This document shows positions 1-5,674 of a stretch of DNA of 5,674 nt, in pieces. The notes under the pieces were generated by a model. It had not been told where the DNA came from, searched no databases, and worked only from the letters and a program-made list of their open reading frames with translations. This DNA is from Nitrospirota bacterium. Lineage in GTDB: Bacteria > Nitrospinota > Nitrospinia > Nitrospinales > Nitrospinaceae. The stretch lies in assembly GCA_030600405.1 (NCBI GenBank), contig JAUVMD010000107.1, positions 1 to 5,674 on the forward strand, read 5' to 3'. Position 1 is the stretch's first letter. The number at the start of each line of letters is the position of its first letter. The translations under genes and the position numbers were made by a program.

Positions 1-312
1 GCCTTTGAGAATCGGCGCTAACAGCAGATCAATTTCTTCGGGGAAGTCGCTGTAATCGCCGTCCAGAAATACGACGATATCGGGATTATCCAACGCATCC
101 ATCCCTGAAAGACAGGCTTGACCATAACCCTGGCGCTTTTCATAGACCACCGTCGCCCCGTTGGCACTAGCCACCTCAGAGGTTCGGTCGGTGGAACGGT
201 TATCGACCACGATAATCTGGTGGAGTCGGTCCCGGGGAAGATCGTTTAAAACATGAGGAAGGGATTCTTCTTCGTTGTAGGCGGGAATAATAACCGAAAT
301 TTTTGGGGACAT
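1..312 (-). CDS. Family 2 glycosyltransferase, N-terminal part (3' end outside window)
   Basis: The first 104 codons of a GT-A fold, family 2 glycosyltransferase are visible; the frame is open to the window edge. The ATG at 312-310 is followed by a typical first beta strand and nucleotide-binding start (VIIPAYNEEESL, residues 7-18). Next come VVDNRSTDRT (35-44), which matches the family VDxxSTD sugar-nucleotide motif, then RQGYGQACLSGM (60-71), and FLDGDYSD (82-89), whose D84-G-D86 is the DxD metal/nucleotide-diphosphate motif. This pattern resembles the dolichol-phosphate-mannose/glucose synthase-like branch, which uses a nucleotide sugar and often a polyprenyl phosphate at the cytoplasmic membrane face. 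Acceptor and sugar cannot be told from this fragment, and whether C-terminal membrane segments follow is unknown. It starts 9 nt after the trpA stop on the same strand, so it is probably co-transcribed with the trp genes although it has no known role in tryptophan synthesis. The family call is firm; the specific function is not. Confidence 0.9.
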   Translation of the reverse strand, partial: MSPKISVIIPAYNEEESLPHVLNDLPRDRLHQIIVVDNRSTDRTSEVASANGATVVYEKRQGYGQACLSGMDALDNPDIVVFLDGDYSDFPEEIDLLLAPILKG

Positions 313-318
313 GGATCG

Positions 319-323
319 CCCCT
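319..323 (-). promoter_or_regulatory. Shine-Dalgarno of the glycosyltransferase, overlapping the trpA stop
   Basis: On the minus strand the sequence AGGGG lies 6 nt before the ATG at 312. Its first two bases are the last two of the trpA TAG stop codon (324-322). A ribosome terminating on trpA would therefore sit on this site, which suggests translational coupling and supports the ATG at 312 as the start. The coupling is inferred from spacing only. Confidence 0.6.
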
Positions 324-1125
324 ATTTGCAGTCCTGGAGCGATTGCTTCATGCCGCGAACAAATACCTTGAGCTTTTCCTTCCGCTCGGCGGGCTCCGGG
401 GTTTCTTCGATCATACGTACGATGGCGCTGCCGACAATCACCCCGTCGGAAAACCCCGACGCAGCTTTGGCCTGCTCCGGCCCGGAAATCCCGAAACCGA
501 TCAAAACGGGTAACGAGGTGGCCTGCTTAATCCGGGTCACTTTTTCTTCCACCCCTTTACCCAGAGCATCCCGCGCTCCGGTGACTCCCGTCAGGGAAAC
601 GTAATATATAAACCCCCGGCTCTTCGCGCCCACCATCTCGATGCGGTCCGGCGTACTGGTGGGGGCCAGCAGATAAACCACGTCCAATGCTTGCGCCTGA
701 GCCAAGGCGTCAAAATCCTCCGCCTCTTCCGGCGGCAGGTCGGGAATGATCACCCCGTCTACCCCCGCCTCGACCGAATCCTTCACAAACGCCTCCTGTC
801 CGTAAACGAACACCGGATTGAAACTGGTCATCAGGACGATTGGCAGTTGAGACGACTGACGAATGTCATGCACCAACTGGATGATTTTCTTCAAGGTGGT
901 GCCGCTTTTAAGGGAGCGCTGGGAAGCCGCCTGAATCACCGGCCCGTCCGCCAGTGGATCGGAAAACGGTACGCCCAGTTCAATGATGTCGGCACCGCCC
1001 TCCTCGATCGCGGAGAACAGTTCCTGGGTCGTGGCGAGATCGGGATCGCCGGCGGTGATGAACGCCACCAGGGCTTTCTCGCTCTTCGATTTCAGCCAAT
1101 CGAACCGTTTCTGGATGCGGCTCAC
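322..1125 (-). CDS. trpA: Tryptophan synthase alpha subunit
   Basis: This 267-residue TIM-barrel protein cleaves indole-3-glycerol phosphate into indole and glyceraldehyde 3-phosphate. Indole then passes through the tunnel to TrpB in the cytoplasmic alpha2-beta2 complex. Both catalytic acids are present at the same numbers as in the E. coli enzyme: Glu49 in [10 protein letters not shown] and Asp60 in LADGP. The mobile loop 6 segment SLTGVTGAR (178-185 region) and the phosphate-binding GFGIS (210-214) and VGSAIV (231-236) are intact. Length is normal for the family. The start is GTG (1125-1123), overlapping the trpB TGA as GTGA; it gives the usual N-terminus (MSRIQKRF) and has a strong Shine-Dalgarno. 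One oddity is that loop 3 reads MTSFNPVF (99-106), where the family more often has a Tyr at the Ser101 position (MTYYNP type). The product is otherwise unremarkable and surely functional by sequence. Confidence 0.98.
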   Translation of the reverse strand: MSRIQKRFDWLKSKSEKALVAFITAGDPDLATTQELFSAIEEGGADIIELGVPFSDPLADGPVIQAASQRSLKSGTTLKKIIQLVHDIRQSSQLPIVLMTSFNPVFVYGQEAFVKDSVEAGVDGVIIPDLPPEEAEDFDALAQAQALDVVYLLAPTSTPDRIEMVGAKSRGFIYYVSLTGVTGARDALGKGVEEKVTRIKQATSLPVLIGFGISGPEQAKAASGFSDGVIVGSAIVRMIEETPEPAERKEKLKVFVRGMKQSLQDCK

Positions 1126-2321
1126 AGCTCCTCCTCAAGAAAATCCGCCACTTGATTGACATCCTTGTCACCCCGTCCGGACAGGCAGATGACGATTATC
1201 TCGCTCTTTTTCATTTTCGGCGCGACCTTCGCCACATGGGCGATGGCGTGCGACGATTCCAGAGCGGGAATGATGCCCTCGCTTCGCGACAACAGCTTGA
1301 AACCTTCCAACGCTTCTTTATCGGTGATGGAGGCGTATTCCGCCCGCTTGCTGTCCTTGAAATGACTGTGCTCAGCTCCGACCCCGGGGTAATCCAGTCC
1401 GGCGGAAATGGAATGGGCTTCCGTAATCTGCCCGTCAGCGTCGAACAGCAGATAACTCTTCATGCCGTGCAGGATGCCCACCGCCCCATGCCCGAGCGAC
1501 GCGCCGTGTTTGCCGGTTTCGATACCATGTCCGGCGGCTTCCACCCCGATCATTTTGACTTCTCTATCCTCCACGAAGGGGTAGAACAGACCCATGGAAT
1601 TACTGCCGCCGCCGACACAGGCCACTAGAGCGTCTGGCAGGCGTCCTTCCGCTTCCTGAATCTGTTTTCTGGTTTCGTCGCCGATGATTCTCTGGAAATC
1701 ACGCACGATCATGGGAAACGGGTGAGGTCCCACTACCGAGCCGATAATGTAATGCGTATCTTCCACCGTGGTGATCCAGTTGCGGATGGCTTCACTGGTG
1801 GCGTCTTTCAATGTGCGCGTACCGGAGGAAACGGGAATGACCCGCGCGCCGAGCAGTTTCATGCGGAACACGTTGAGTGACTGACGACGAATGTCTTCCT
1901 CACCCATAAAGACATCACACTCCAGATCGAACAGTGCGGCGGCCGTAGCCGTAGCGACGCCATGCTGACCGGCTCCGGTTTCGGCGATGACCCGCTTCTT
2001 GCCCATACGTTGCGTGAGCAAGGCACTGCCGATGGTGTTATTGATTTTATGCGCGCCCGTGTGGTTCAAGTCCTCACGCTTGAGATAGATTTTCGCGCCG
2101 CCCAACTGCCGCGTCAGGTTCTGGGCAAAATACAACGGCGACGGACGCCCCACATAATGTTCCAGATAAAACTTGAGCTGTTTCTGAAATTCGGGATCGT
2201 TCCGCGCTTCGTTATACAGCTTCTCCAATTCTCCAAGCGCAGGCATTAATGTTTCGATGACGAACTTCCCACCAAACTCTCCGAAATGGCCGCTTCGATC
2301 CGGCAATGTGGGTGTACTCAT
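1122..2321 (-). CDS. trpB: Tryptophan synthase beta subunit
   Basis: This 399-residue fold type II PLP enzyme condenses indole with L-serine to give L-tryptophan in complex with TrpA. Lys92 in [10 protein letters not shown] is the Schiff-base lysine (E. coli Lys87). Glu114 in AETGAGQHG (113-121) is the catalytic acid equivalent to E. coli Glu109, and GAGQH binds the substrate carboxylate. GGGSN (237-241) binds the PLP phosphate. [12 protein letters not shown] (307-318) carries Asp310, the residue that closes over substrate, and Ser381 in SGRGDKD contacts the PLP ring nitrogen. The N-terminal [10 protein letters not shown] and the [26 protein letters not shown] COMM segment (138-159) mark it as the canonical TrpB1 class that pairs with TrpA, not the longer TrpB2. 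The ATG at 2321 follows trpF by 13 nt and has AAGGAG (2333-2328) in that gap. The stop overlaps the trpA start by 4 nt. No residue appears to be missing. Confidence 0.99.
   Translation of the reverse strand: MSTPTLPDRSGHFGEFGGKFVIETLMPALGELEKLYNEARNDPEFQKQLKFYLEHYVGRPSPLYFAQNLTRQLGGAKIYLKREDLNHTGAHKINNTIGSALLTQRMGKKRVIAETGAGQHGVATATAAALFDLECDVFMGEEDIRRQSLNVFRMKLLGARVIPVSSGTRTLKDATSEAIRNWITTVEDTHYIIGSVVGPHPFPMIVRDFQRIIGDETRKQIQEAEGRLPDALVACVGGGSNSMGLFYPFVEDREVKMIGVEAAGHGIETGKHGASLGHGAVGILHGMKSYLLFDADGQITEAHSISAGLDYPGVGAEHSHFKDSKRAEYASITDKEALEGFKLLSRSEGIIPALESSHAIAHVAKVAPKMKKSEIIVICLSGRGDKDVNQVADFLEEEL
1130..1135 (-). promoter_or_regulatory. Perfect AGGAGG Shine-Dalgarno of trpA, inside the trpB 3' end
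   Basis: The minus strand reads AGGAGG at 1135-1130, within GAGGAGGAG, the three codons for the Glu396-Glu397-Glu398 tail of TrpB. It lies 4 to 7 nt (depending on register) before the GTG start of trpA, which itself overlaps the trpB TGA. The site decides the GTG start for trpA and should help balance production of the two subunits of the tryptophan synthase complex. Confidence 0.8.
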
Positions 2322-2334
2322 AACACTCTCCTTC

Positions 2335-2964
2335 TTAACCTTCGCGCACCGCTTTTAAAAACGCTTTCACTTTTTTGGGATCCTTTTGTCCGGGCGACTG
2401 CTCGACCCCGGAGCTGACATCTACGCCATAGGGTTGCACTTTTTGTATGGCCGCTTTCACGTTTCTGGAATTCAACCCTCCGGCCAGGATCACTGGACCA
2501 TATTTTTTAGCGCGGGTGGCCAGTTCCCAGTCGAACACCTTGCCCGTGCCGCCCCATTGGTCCTCCTGGTAGGCATCGAGCAAAAACCCGTCTACCGTAT
2601 ACCGGGACATCTCTTTCAACGACGCGGCATCCTTCACCCGCACCGCCTTGATCACCCGGCACTTGATCTGTTTACAAAACGCCGGCGATTCGTCGCCATG
2701 CAGTTGCACCGCATCCAACCCACAGCGATTTGCGATGCGGTTGATCTTCTCAGATGTTTCGTTCACAAAGACGCCCACCCGGTTGACGAACGGCGGAAGT
2801 TTCGCACAAATATCTTTCGCGATTGTGGCCGTCACATAACGCGAACTCTTTTTGTAAAAAATAAACCCGATGGCGTCAGCGCCGCATTCCACCGCCAGGA
2901 GTGCGTCTTTCAGGCGGGTGGTGCCACAGACCTTGACCTTAACCGGTGGGTTGGGTTTTGCCAT
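2335..2964 (-). CDS. trpF: Phosphoribosylanthranilate isomerase
   Basis: This 209-residue TIM-barrel enzyme carries out the Amadori rearrangement of N-(5-phosphoribosyl)anthranilate to CdRP, the step between TrpD and TrpC. The general base Cys13 is in KVKVCGTT and the general acid Asp130 in GFLLDAY. Other family motifs are [10 protein letters not shown] (59-68), QLHGDE (87-92), GGTGK (138-142), LAGGLN (160-165) and the phosphate-binding DVSSGVE (182-188) followed by KD (194-195). Length is standard for a monofunctional TrpF. The ATG at 2964 lies inside trpC, giving a 26-nt overlap in a different frame. It is the only plausible start and leaves about seven residues before the first strand. An AGGAG (2979-2975) stands 10 nt upstream. 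As a separate gene it removes the need for a bifunctional TrpCF or PriA-type isomerase. Confidence 0.98.
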   Translation of the reverse strand: MAKPNPPVKVKVCGTTRLKDALLAVECGADAIGFIFYKKSSRYVTATIAKDICAKLPPFVNRVGVFVNETSEKINRIANRCGLDAVQLHGDESPAFCKQIKCRVIKAVRVKDAASLKEMSRYTVDGFLLDAYQEDQWGGTGKVFDWELATRAKKYGPVILAGGLNSRNVKAAIQKVQPYGVDVSSGVEQSPGQKDPKKVKAFLKAVREG

Positions 2965-3751
2965 GTCCCGTAAACTCCTGAAGCTTATCGGAAATATTAG
3001 GCGCTTTCATCAGGCTTTCACCGACAAGAAACGCGTGTATCCCCAACCCTTCAAATTCCGCGATCTGCGCTCGGCTGTGGATGCCACTTTCGCACACCAA
3101 CAGCAGATGATCCATACCCCGCGTTTCCTTGAGCAGGCGGCGGGAAATCTCCAGATCGGTTTTGCCGGTGGTCAAATCCCGGTTGTTGATCCCTAACAAC
3201 TCTGCACCAGCATGAAACGCTTTCTCCATATCTTTCTCATGGTGTGTTTCCACGAGCGCCGTCAGGCCGACTTCCTTACCCAATTCCAGCAGATCCTTCA
3301 ACTGGTTCTTGTCCAGAGAAGTGGCAATCAGCAGAAAACAATCCGCGCCGCAGGCACGAGACTCATACACCTGATATTCGTCAAAAATAAAATCCTTGCG
3401 TAACAGCGGAATCGATACCGCCCTACTGGCCTGTTCGACAAACTGCAAACTGCCACCGAAAAACCGACTCTCGGTCAGAATGGAAATCGCCACTGCGCCG
3501 CTATCCGCATAGGTCCGGGCAATCACCAGGGGATCGAACTGCTCCACCAGATCGCCCTTGAACGGCGTACGCCGCTTGATCTCCGCAATGATTTTGGACC
3601 CTTCTCCTGATGCCCTCAACGCGTCCATAACGGAAATCACATCCCGCTGGTCGCCCATTTTGTTTTTGACCTCGGCTAACGGGACCTCGCGCTGGGTGGT
3701 TTCCAGTTCCACCTTTTTGGCGGAGAATATTTTATCAAGAATATTAGCCAT
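2939..3751 (-). CDS. trpC: Indole-3-glycerol phosphate synthase
   Basis: This 270-residue TIM-barrel enzyme closes the pyrrole ring, converting CdRP to indole-3-glycerol phosphate with loss of CO2 and water. Residues matching the known catalytic set of the family are visible: Glu57 and Lys59 in AEIKRR, Lys119 in LLRKDFIFDEYQV (the general acid), Glu168 in LVETH (general base), Asn189 and Arg191 in GINNRDL, Glu221-Ser222 in CESGI, and the phosphate-binding VGESLM (243-248). The N-terminal helical extension (residues 1 to about 45, starting MANILDKIFSAKKVEL) is typical. The loop after beta strand 1 reads RRTPFKG (60-66), where the family usually has a SPSKG sequence, so a Phe replaces the second Ser; this is a substitution to note, not a loss of catalytic residues. 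The ATG at 3751 follows trpD by 10 nt with AGGAAAG just upstream. The 3' end overlaps trpF by 26 nt. It is a monofunctional protein, not fused to TrpF as in E. coli. Confidence 0.98.
   Translation of the reverse strand: MANILDKIFSAKKVELETTQREVPLAEVKNKMGDQRDVISVMDALRASGEGSKIIAEIKRRTPFKGDLVEQFDPLVIARTYADSGAVAISILTESRFFGGSLQFVEQASRAVSIPLLRKDFIFDEYQVYESRACGADCFLLIATSLDKNQLKDLLELGKEVGLTALVETHHEKDMEKAFHAGAELLGINNRDLTTGKTDLEISRRLLKETRGMDHLLLVCESGIHSRAQIAEFEGLGIHAFLVGESLMKAPNISDKLQEFTGHGKTQPTG
2975..2979 (-). promoter_or_regulatory. Shine-Dalgarno of trpF within trpC
   Basis: AGGAG on the minus strand stands 10 nt before the trpF ATG, at the long end of usual spacing, and is read through by ribosomes finishing trpC. 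It supports the ATG at 2964 and therefore the 26-nt trpC/trpF overlap. Confidence 0.6.
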
Positions 3752-3761
3752 GCTTTCCTGC

Positions 3762-4775
3762 TTATGAATGACTGAGACGGCACAGGTCTTTCAACTTTTG
3801 CCGCGCCTCGCCGGAATTGATCGATTTCTTTGCCACTTCCATTCCTTCTTTGAAATCGGAGGCTTTACCCGCCGCGACAATGGCCGCCGAGGCATTCAAC
3901 AAAACGATATCGCGTTGGGGTCCGCCTTTTCCATCCAGCAACTCCCGCAAGATGGTCGCATTGTCATCTGCCGAGCCGCCTTTCAAATCCTGCTCCGAGC
4001 AATACTCGAATCCCAGCTCCGTCGGATCGAGATAATAATCCTTTATATTTTCATTATTTAACTCAGATACTTTCGTGTTGCATGTTAAAGTAATCTCATC
4101 AAGGCCATCCTCTCCATGCACTACAAATGCGTGCACGGCGCCGAGATTTTTAAGGACCTGAGCGAGAGGCGATGTCCATTTGGAATCGAATACCCCCACC
4201 ACCTGCGCCTGGACTCGGGCGGGATTGGTCAGCGGCCCCAGCAGATTAAAAACTGTTCTGAAACCCAATTCCCTGCGGACATCCGCCGCATGCTTCATGG
4301 CTTTATGCAGAGTCGGCGCGAATAAAAATCCGATGCCCGCCATTTCGAGGCACCGTTCCACCACTTGTTTATCCGCTTCGATATTGACCCCGAGGCATTT
4401 CAGCACATCAGCGCTTCCCGACCGGCTGGAGACTGCCCGGTTGCCGTGCTTGGCCACGGGAATCCCCGCCCCTGCCACCACAAACGCCGCGGTGGTGGAA
4501 ATATTGAAGGTATCCGCACCATCCCCCCCGGTGCCACAGGTATCGACGACTCCCTTGACGGGAATGTTCAATGGCTCGGCTTTTTCACGCATGACCTGAG
4601 CCGCACCGGAAATTTCCGCCACTGTCTCCCCCTTCATGCGAAGCGCGGTAAGAAAAGCGCCCAACAGCGAACGGTCCACCTTACCCTCCATGACCTGGGT
4701 CATGATGGACATCATTTCCTCTTCCGACAGGTCGTGGCCGTCGACCACCTTATGCAGGATGTCCTGAGCCTTCAT
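3762..4775 (-). CDS. trpD: Anthranilate phosphoribosyltransferase
   Basis: This 337-residue class IV phosphoribosyltransferase joins anthranilate and PRPP to form N-(5-phosphoribosyl)anthranilate. An N-terminal helical domain (about 1-70) includes [15 protein letters not shown] (37-51). The PRPP-binding glycine loop is CGTGGDG (80-86), followed by [10 protein letters not shown] (90-99), [17 protein letters not shown] (107-123), and the anthranilate-site region [19 protein letters not shown] with Arg167. [11 protein letters not shown] (176-186) and Asp226-Glu227 in GLDEIT, which binds the Mg-PRPP, complete the set. Length is normal for a monofunctional enzyme. The ATG at 4775 lies inside trpG, giving a 26-nt overlap, with AAAGGT (4789-4784) upstream. 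TAA at 3764 ends the gene 10 nt before trpC. Codons for residues 236-249 form an unusually AT-rich patch just after the Mg site, in a part of the family that varies in sequence. Confidence 0.98.
   Translation of the reverse strand: MKAQDILHKVVDGHDLSEEEMMSIMTQVMEGKVDRSLLGAFLTALRMKGETVAEISGAAQVMREKAEPLNIPVKGVVDTCGTGGDGADTFNISTTAAFVVAGAGIPVAKHGNRAVSSRSGSADVLKCLGVNIEADKQVVERCLEMAGIGFLFAPTLHKAMKHAADVRRELGFRTVFNLLGPLTNPARVQAQVVGVFDSKWTSPLAQVLKNLGAVHAFVVHGEDGLDEITLTCNTKVSELNNENIKDYYLDPTELGFEYCSEQDLKGGSADDNATILRELLDGKGGPQRDIVLLNASAAIVAAGKASDFKEGMEVAKKSINSGEARQKLKDLCRLSHS
4031..4070. other. AT-rich patch inside trpD (20 percent GC)
   Basis: Only 8 of these 40 bases are G or C, against roughly 55 percent in the surrounding DNA. 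It encodes TrpD residues 236-249 ([14 protein letters not shown]), rich in Asn, Lys and Tyr, without disturbing the reading frame. On the minus strand it contains TATAAA preceded by AT-rich sequence, but I found no good -35 box at 16-18 nt, so a promoter is only a possibility. Confidence 0.55.
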
Positions 4776-5358
4776 GTTCTTTTACCTTTTCAGCCGGAAG
4801 ATCAATAAAGTTTTTTAGGAGGTCCTTGCCATGCACCGTCAGGATCGATTCGGGATGAAACTGCACGCCCTCGACCGCCAGCTCCTTATGGCGAACACCC
4901 ATGATCTCCCCATCATCCGATTCGGCGGTGATTTCGAAACAATCCGGAAGATTGGCACGGTTCACCACCAGAGAGTGGTACCGAGTGGCTTCAAACGGAT
5001 TGGGCAAACCCTTGAAAATGGTTTTGCCGTCATGTTGAATCATCGAAGTTTTGCCGTGCATGAGTTTCTTGGCTTTGATGATTTCACCACCAAAGGCCTC
5101 CACCACCGACTGATGTCCCAGGCACACACCCAGGAGAGGAATCCTGCCGGCAAAGTGCTTGATCACTTCCTTGGAGATGCCCGCCTTGGAAGGGGTGCAG
5201 GGACCCGGAGAGATAACGATTTTGTGGGGATTCAGTTTTTCGATCTCGGCAATGGCGATCTGATCATTCCGAAACACTTCGAGATCCGCACCCAGCTCGC
5301 CCATGTATTGAACGAGGTTGTAGGTGAATGAATCGTAATTATCGATCATCAGGATCAT
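4750..5358 (-). CDS. trpG: Anthranilate synthase component II (glutamine amidotransferase)
   Basis: This 202-residue class I glutamine amidotransferase hydrolyses glutamine and channels ammonia to TrpE for anthranilate formation. The catalytic triad is Cys79 in GVCLGHQ (77-83) with His168 and Glu170 in VQFHPES. The oxyanion-strand motif PGPCTP (51-56), the N-terminal [16 protein letters not shown] (3-18) and RYHSLVV (126-132) are standard. Closely similar proteins (PabA) can serve p-aminobenzoate synthesis, and some bacteria share one subunit for both pathways. Position between trpE and trpD makes the tryptophan role primary; a shared role cannot be excluded. The ATG at 5358 overlaps the trpE TGA as ATGA, with AGGGGA (5372-5367) 8 nt before it. 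The 3' end overlaps trpD by 26 nt, and the last dozen residues ([12 protein letters not shown]) are a hydrophilic tail beyond the domain core. It is not fused to TrpD. Confidence 0.97.
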   Translation of the reverse strand: MILMIDNYDSFTYNLVQYMGELGADLEVFRNDQIAIAEIEKLNPHKIVISPGPCTPSKAGISKEVIKHFAGRIPLLGVCLGHQSVVEAFGGEIIKAKKLMHGKTSMIQHDGKTIFKGLPNPFEATRYHSLVVNRANLPDCFEITAESDDGEIMGVRHKELAVEGVQFHPESILTVHGKDLLKNFIDLPAEKVKEHEGSGHPA

Positions 5359-5674
5359 GGCAGAAGTCCCCTGCCCGCCAGGCCGATGGCCTTGAGCATG
5401 GCTTTACCCTTACTCATGGTCTCCTCAAATTCATTTTCCGGTACCGAGTCGGCGACAATTCCCGCCCCGACTCCAAGGTAGCCTACTTGATCTTTGACCA
5501 CTAAGGTACGAATGGCGATGGCGGTATCCATATTGCCCGAAAAGCTGATGTAGCCGACCGCTCCGGCATAGATACCGCGACGTGTCGGTTCCAACTCGTC
5601 GATGATCTCCATAGCGCGAATTTTGGGAGCGCCGGAAACCGTACCTGCCGGGAACGCCGCTTTCAGTACATCAA
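5355..5674 (-). CDS. trpE: Anthranilate synthase component I, C-terminal part (5' end outside window)
   Basis: The last 105 codons of the chorismate-binding enzyme that converts chorismate and ammonia to anthranilate are present, in frame from 5672; the gene continues upstream beyond the window. The segment holds [24 protein letters not shown] core sequence (the family signature of the chorismate/Mg site), then [28 protein letters not shown] and [17 protein letters not shown], which carry the Mg-binding glutamate of the last motif. This is characteristic of TrpE. PabB is similar, but adjacency to trpG and trpD favours TrpE. The Met at 5612 within RAMEII is internal and not a start. The tryptophan feedback site lies in the N-terminal domain and is not visible. 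The TGA stop overlaps the trpG ATG by 4 nt, which fits co-translation of the two subunits of one complex. Confidence 0.95.
   Translation of the reverse strand, partial: DVLKAAFPAGTVSGAPKIRAMEIIDELEPTRRGIYAGAVGYISFSGNMDTAIAIRTLVVKDQVGYLGVGAGIVADSVPENEFEETMSKGKAMLKAIGLAGRGLLP

Noticed and set aside
313..321. Terminator after trpA
   Set aside because: Only 9 nt separate trpA from the next start codon; no hairpin with a T-tract fits there.
691..1628. Plus-strand open frames of about 150 codons opposite trpA and trpB (691-1155 and 1152-1628)
   Set aside because: Both are antisense to highly conserved enzymes and have no family features, so they were treated as shadows.
2939..2964. Programmed frameshift joining trpC to trpF
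   Set aside because: A +1 shift would be required and no clear slippery sequence is visible; a good Shine-Dalgarno favours independent initiation of trpF.
2386..2973. A 195-codon open frame on the plus strand covering nearly all of trpF
   Set aside because: It is antisense to a clear trpF with intact catalytic residues, and its translation shows no recognisable domain. It is a by-product of codon use on the other strand.
4020..4090. Internal minus-strand promoter in trpD as an annotated feature
   Set aside because: A TATAAA-like -10 exists in the AT-rich patch, but the hexamers 16-18 nt upstream match a -35 poorly. It is kept only as a hypothesis.
4365..5331. Plus-strand open frames opposite trpD and trpG (4365-4808 and 4831-5331)
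   Set aside because: Antisense shadows of trpD and trpG; no motif, and the opposite strand fully explains the sequence.
5355..5612. A separate small 85-residue gene starting at the ATG at 5612
   Set aside because: The frame continues upstream through the conserved TrpE signature to the window edge, so this Met is internal to trpE.

Overview
The window holds most of a tryptophan biosynthesis operon, all on the minus strand and in the order trpE-trpG-trpD-trpC-trpF-trpB-trpA. The first gene of a further minus-strand ORF, a family 2 glycosyltransferase, follows directly. Transcription runs from high to low coordinates. trpE enters at 5674 and only its C-terminal 105 codons are present. The six genes trpG to trpA are complete. 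The glycosyltransferase runs off the low end at position 1 after 104 codons. Coding density is essentially 100 percent: the only untranslated bases are gaps of 10 nt (trpD/trpC), 13 nt (trpF/trpB) and 9 nt (trpA/glycosyltransferase). No tRNA, rRNA, mobile element, CRISPR array, convincing promoter or terminator was seen.

Together the genes encode the whole chorismate-to-tryptophan route. TrpE+TrpG make anthranilate, TrpD attaches phosphoribosyl, TrpF isomerises, TrpC closes the indole ring, and TrpA+TrpB release indole and join it to serine. All domains are separate proteins, with no TrpGD or TrpCF fusion as in E. coli. Active-site residues are present in every enzyme, so the pathway looks functional. 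The genes are tightly coupled. The partners that form complexes (TrpE/TrpG and TrpB/TrpA) share 4-nt stop/start overlaps (ATGA and GTGA). The two junctions that are gene fusions in E. coli (G/D and C/F) each overlap by exactly 26 nt here.

The source is a bacterium with moderately GC-rich DNA (mid-50s percent by eye) and good Shine-Dalgarno sites. The unfused, complete EGDCFBA order and the general protein character fit a Gram-negative lineage such as the former Deltaproteobacteria, Nitrospinota or Nitrospirota, but that placement is an impression and not shown by the sequence. The operon promoter and any attenuator or trp-responsive leader would lie upstream of trpE, outside the window.

This is largely an ordinary housekeeping region and I found no new biological system. 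The points most worth a second look are the glycosyltransferase apparently translated as the next cistron of the trp operon, the paired 26-nt overlaps, a sharply AT-rich patch inside trpD, and a few substitutions next to active sites in TrpC and TrpA.
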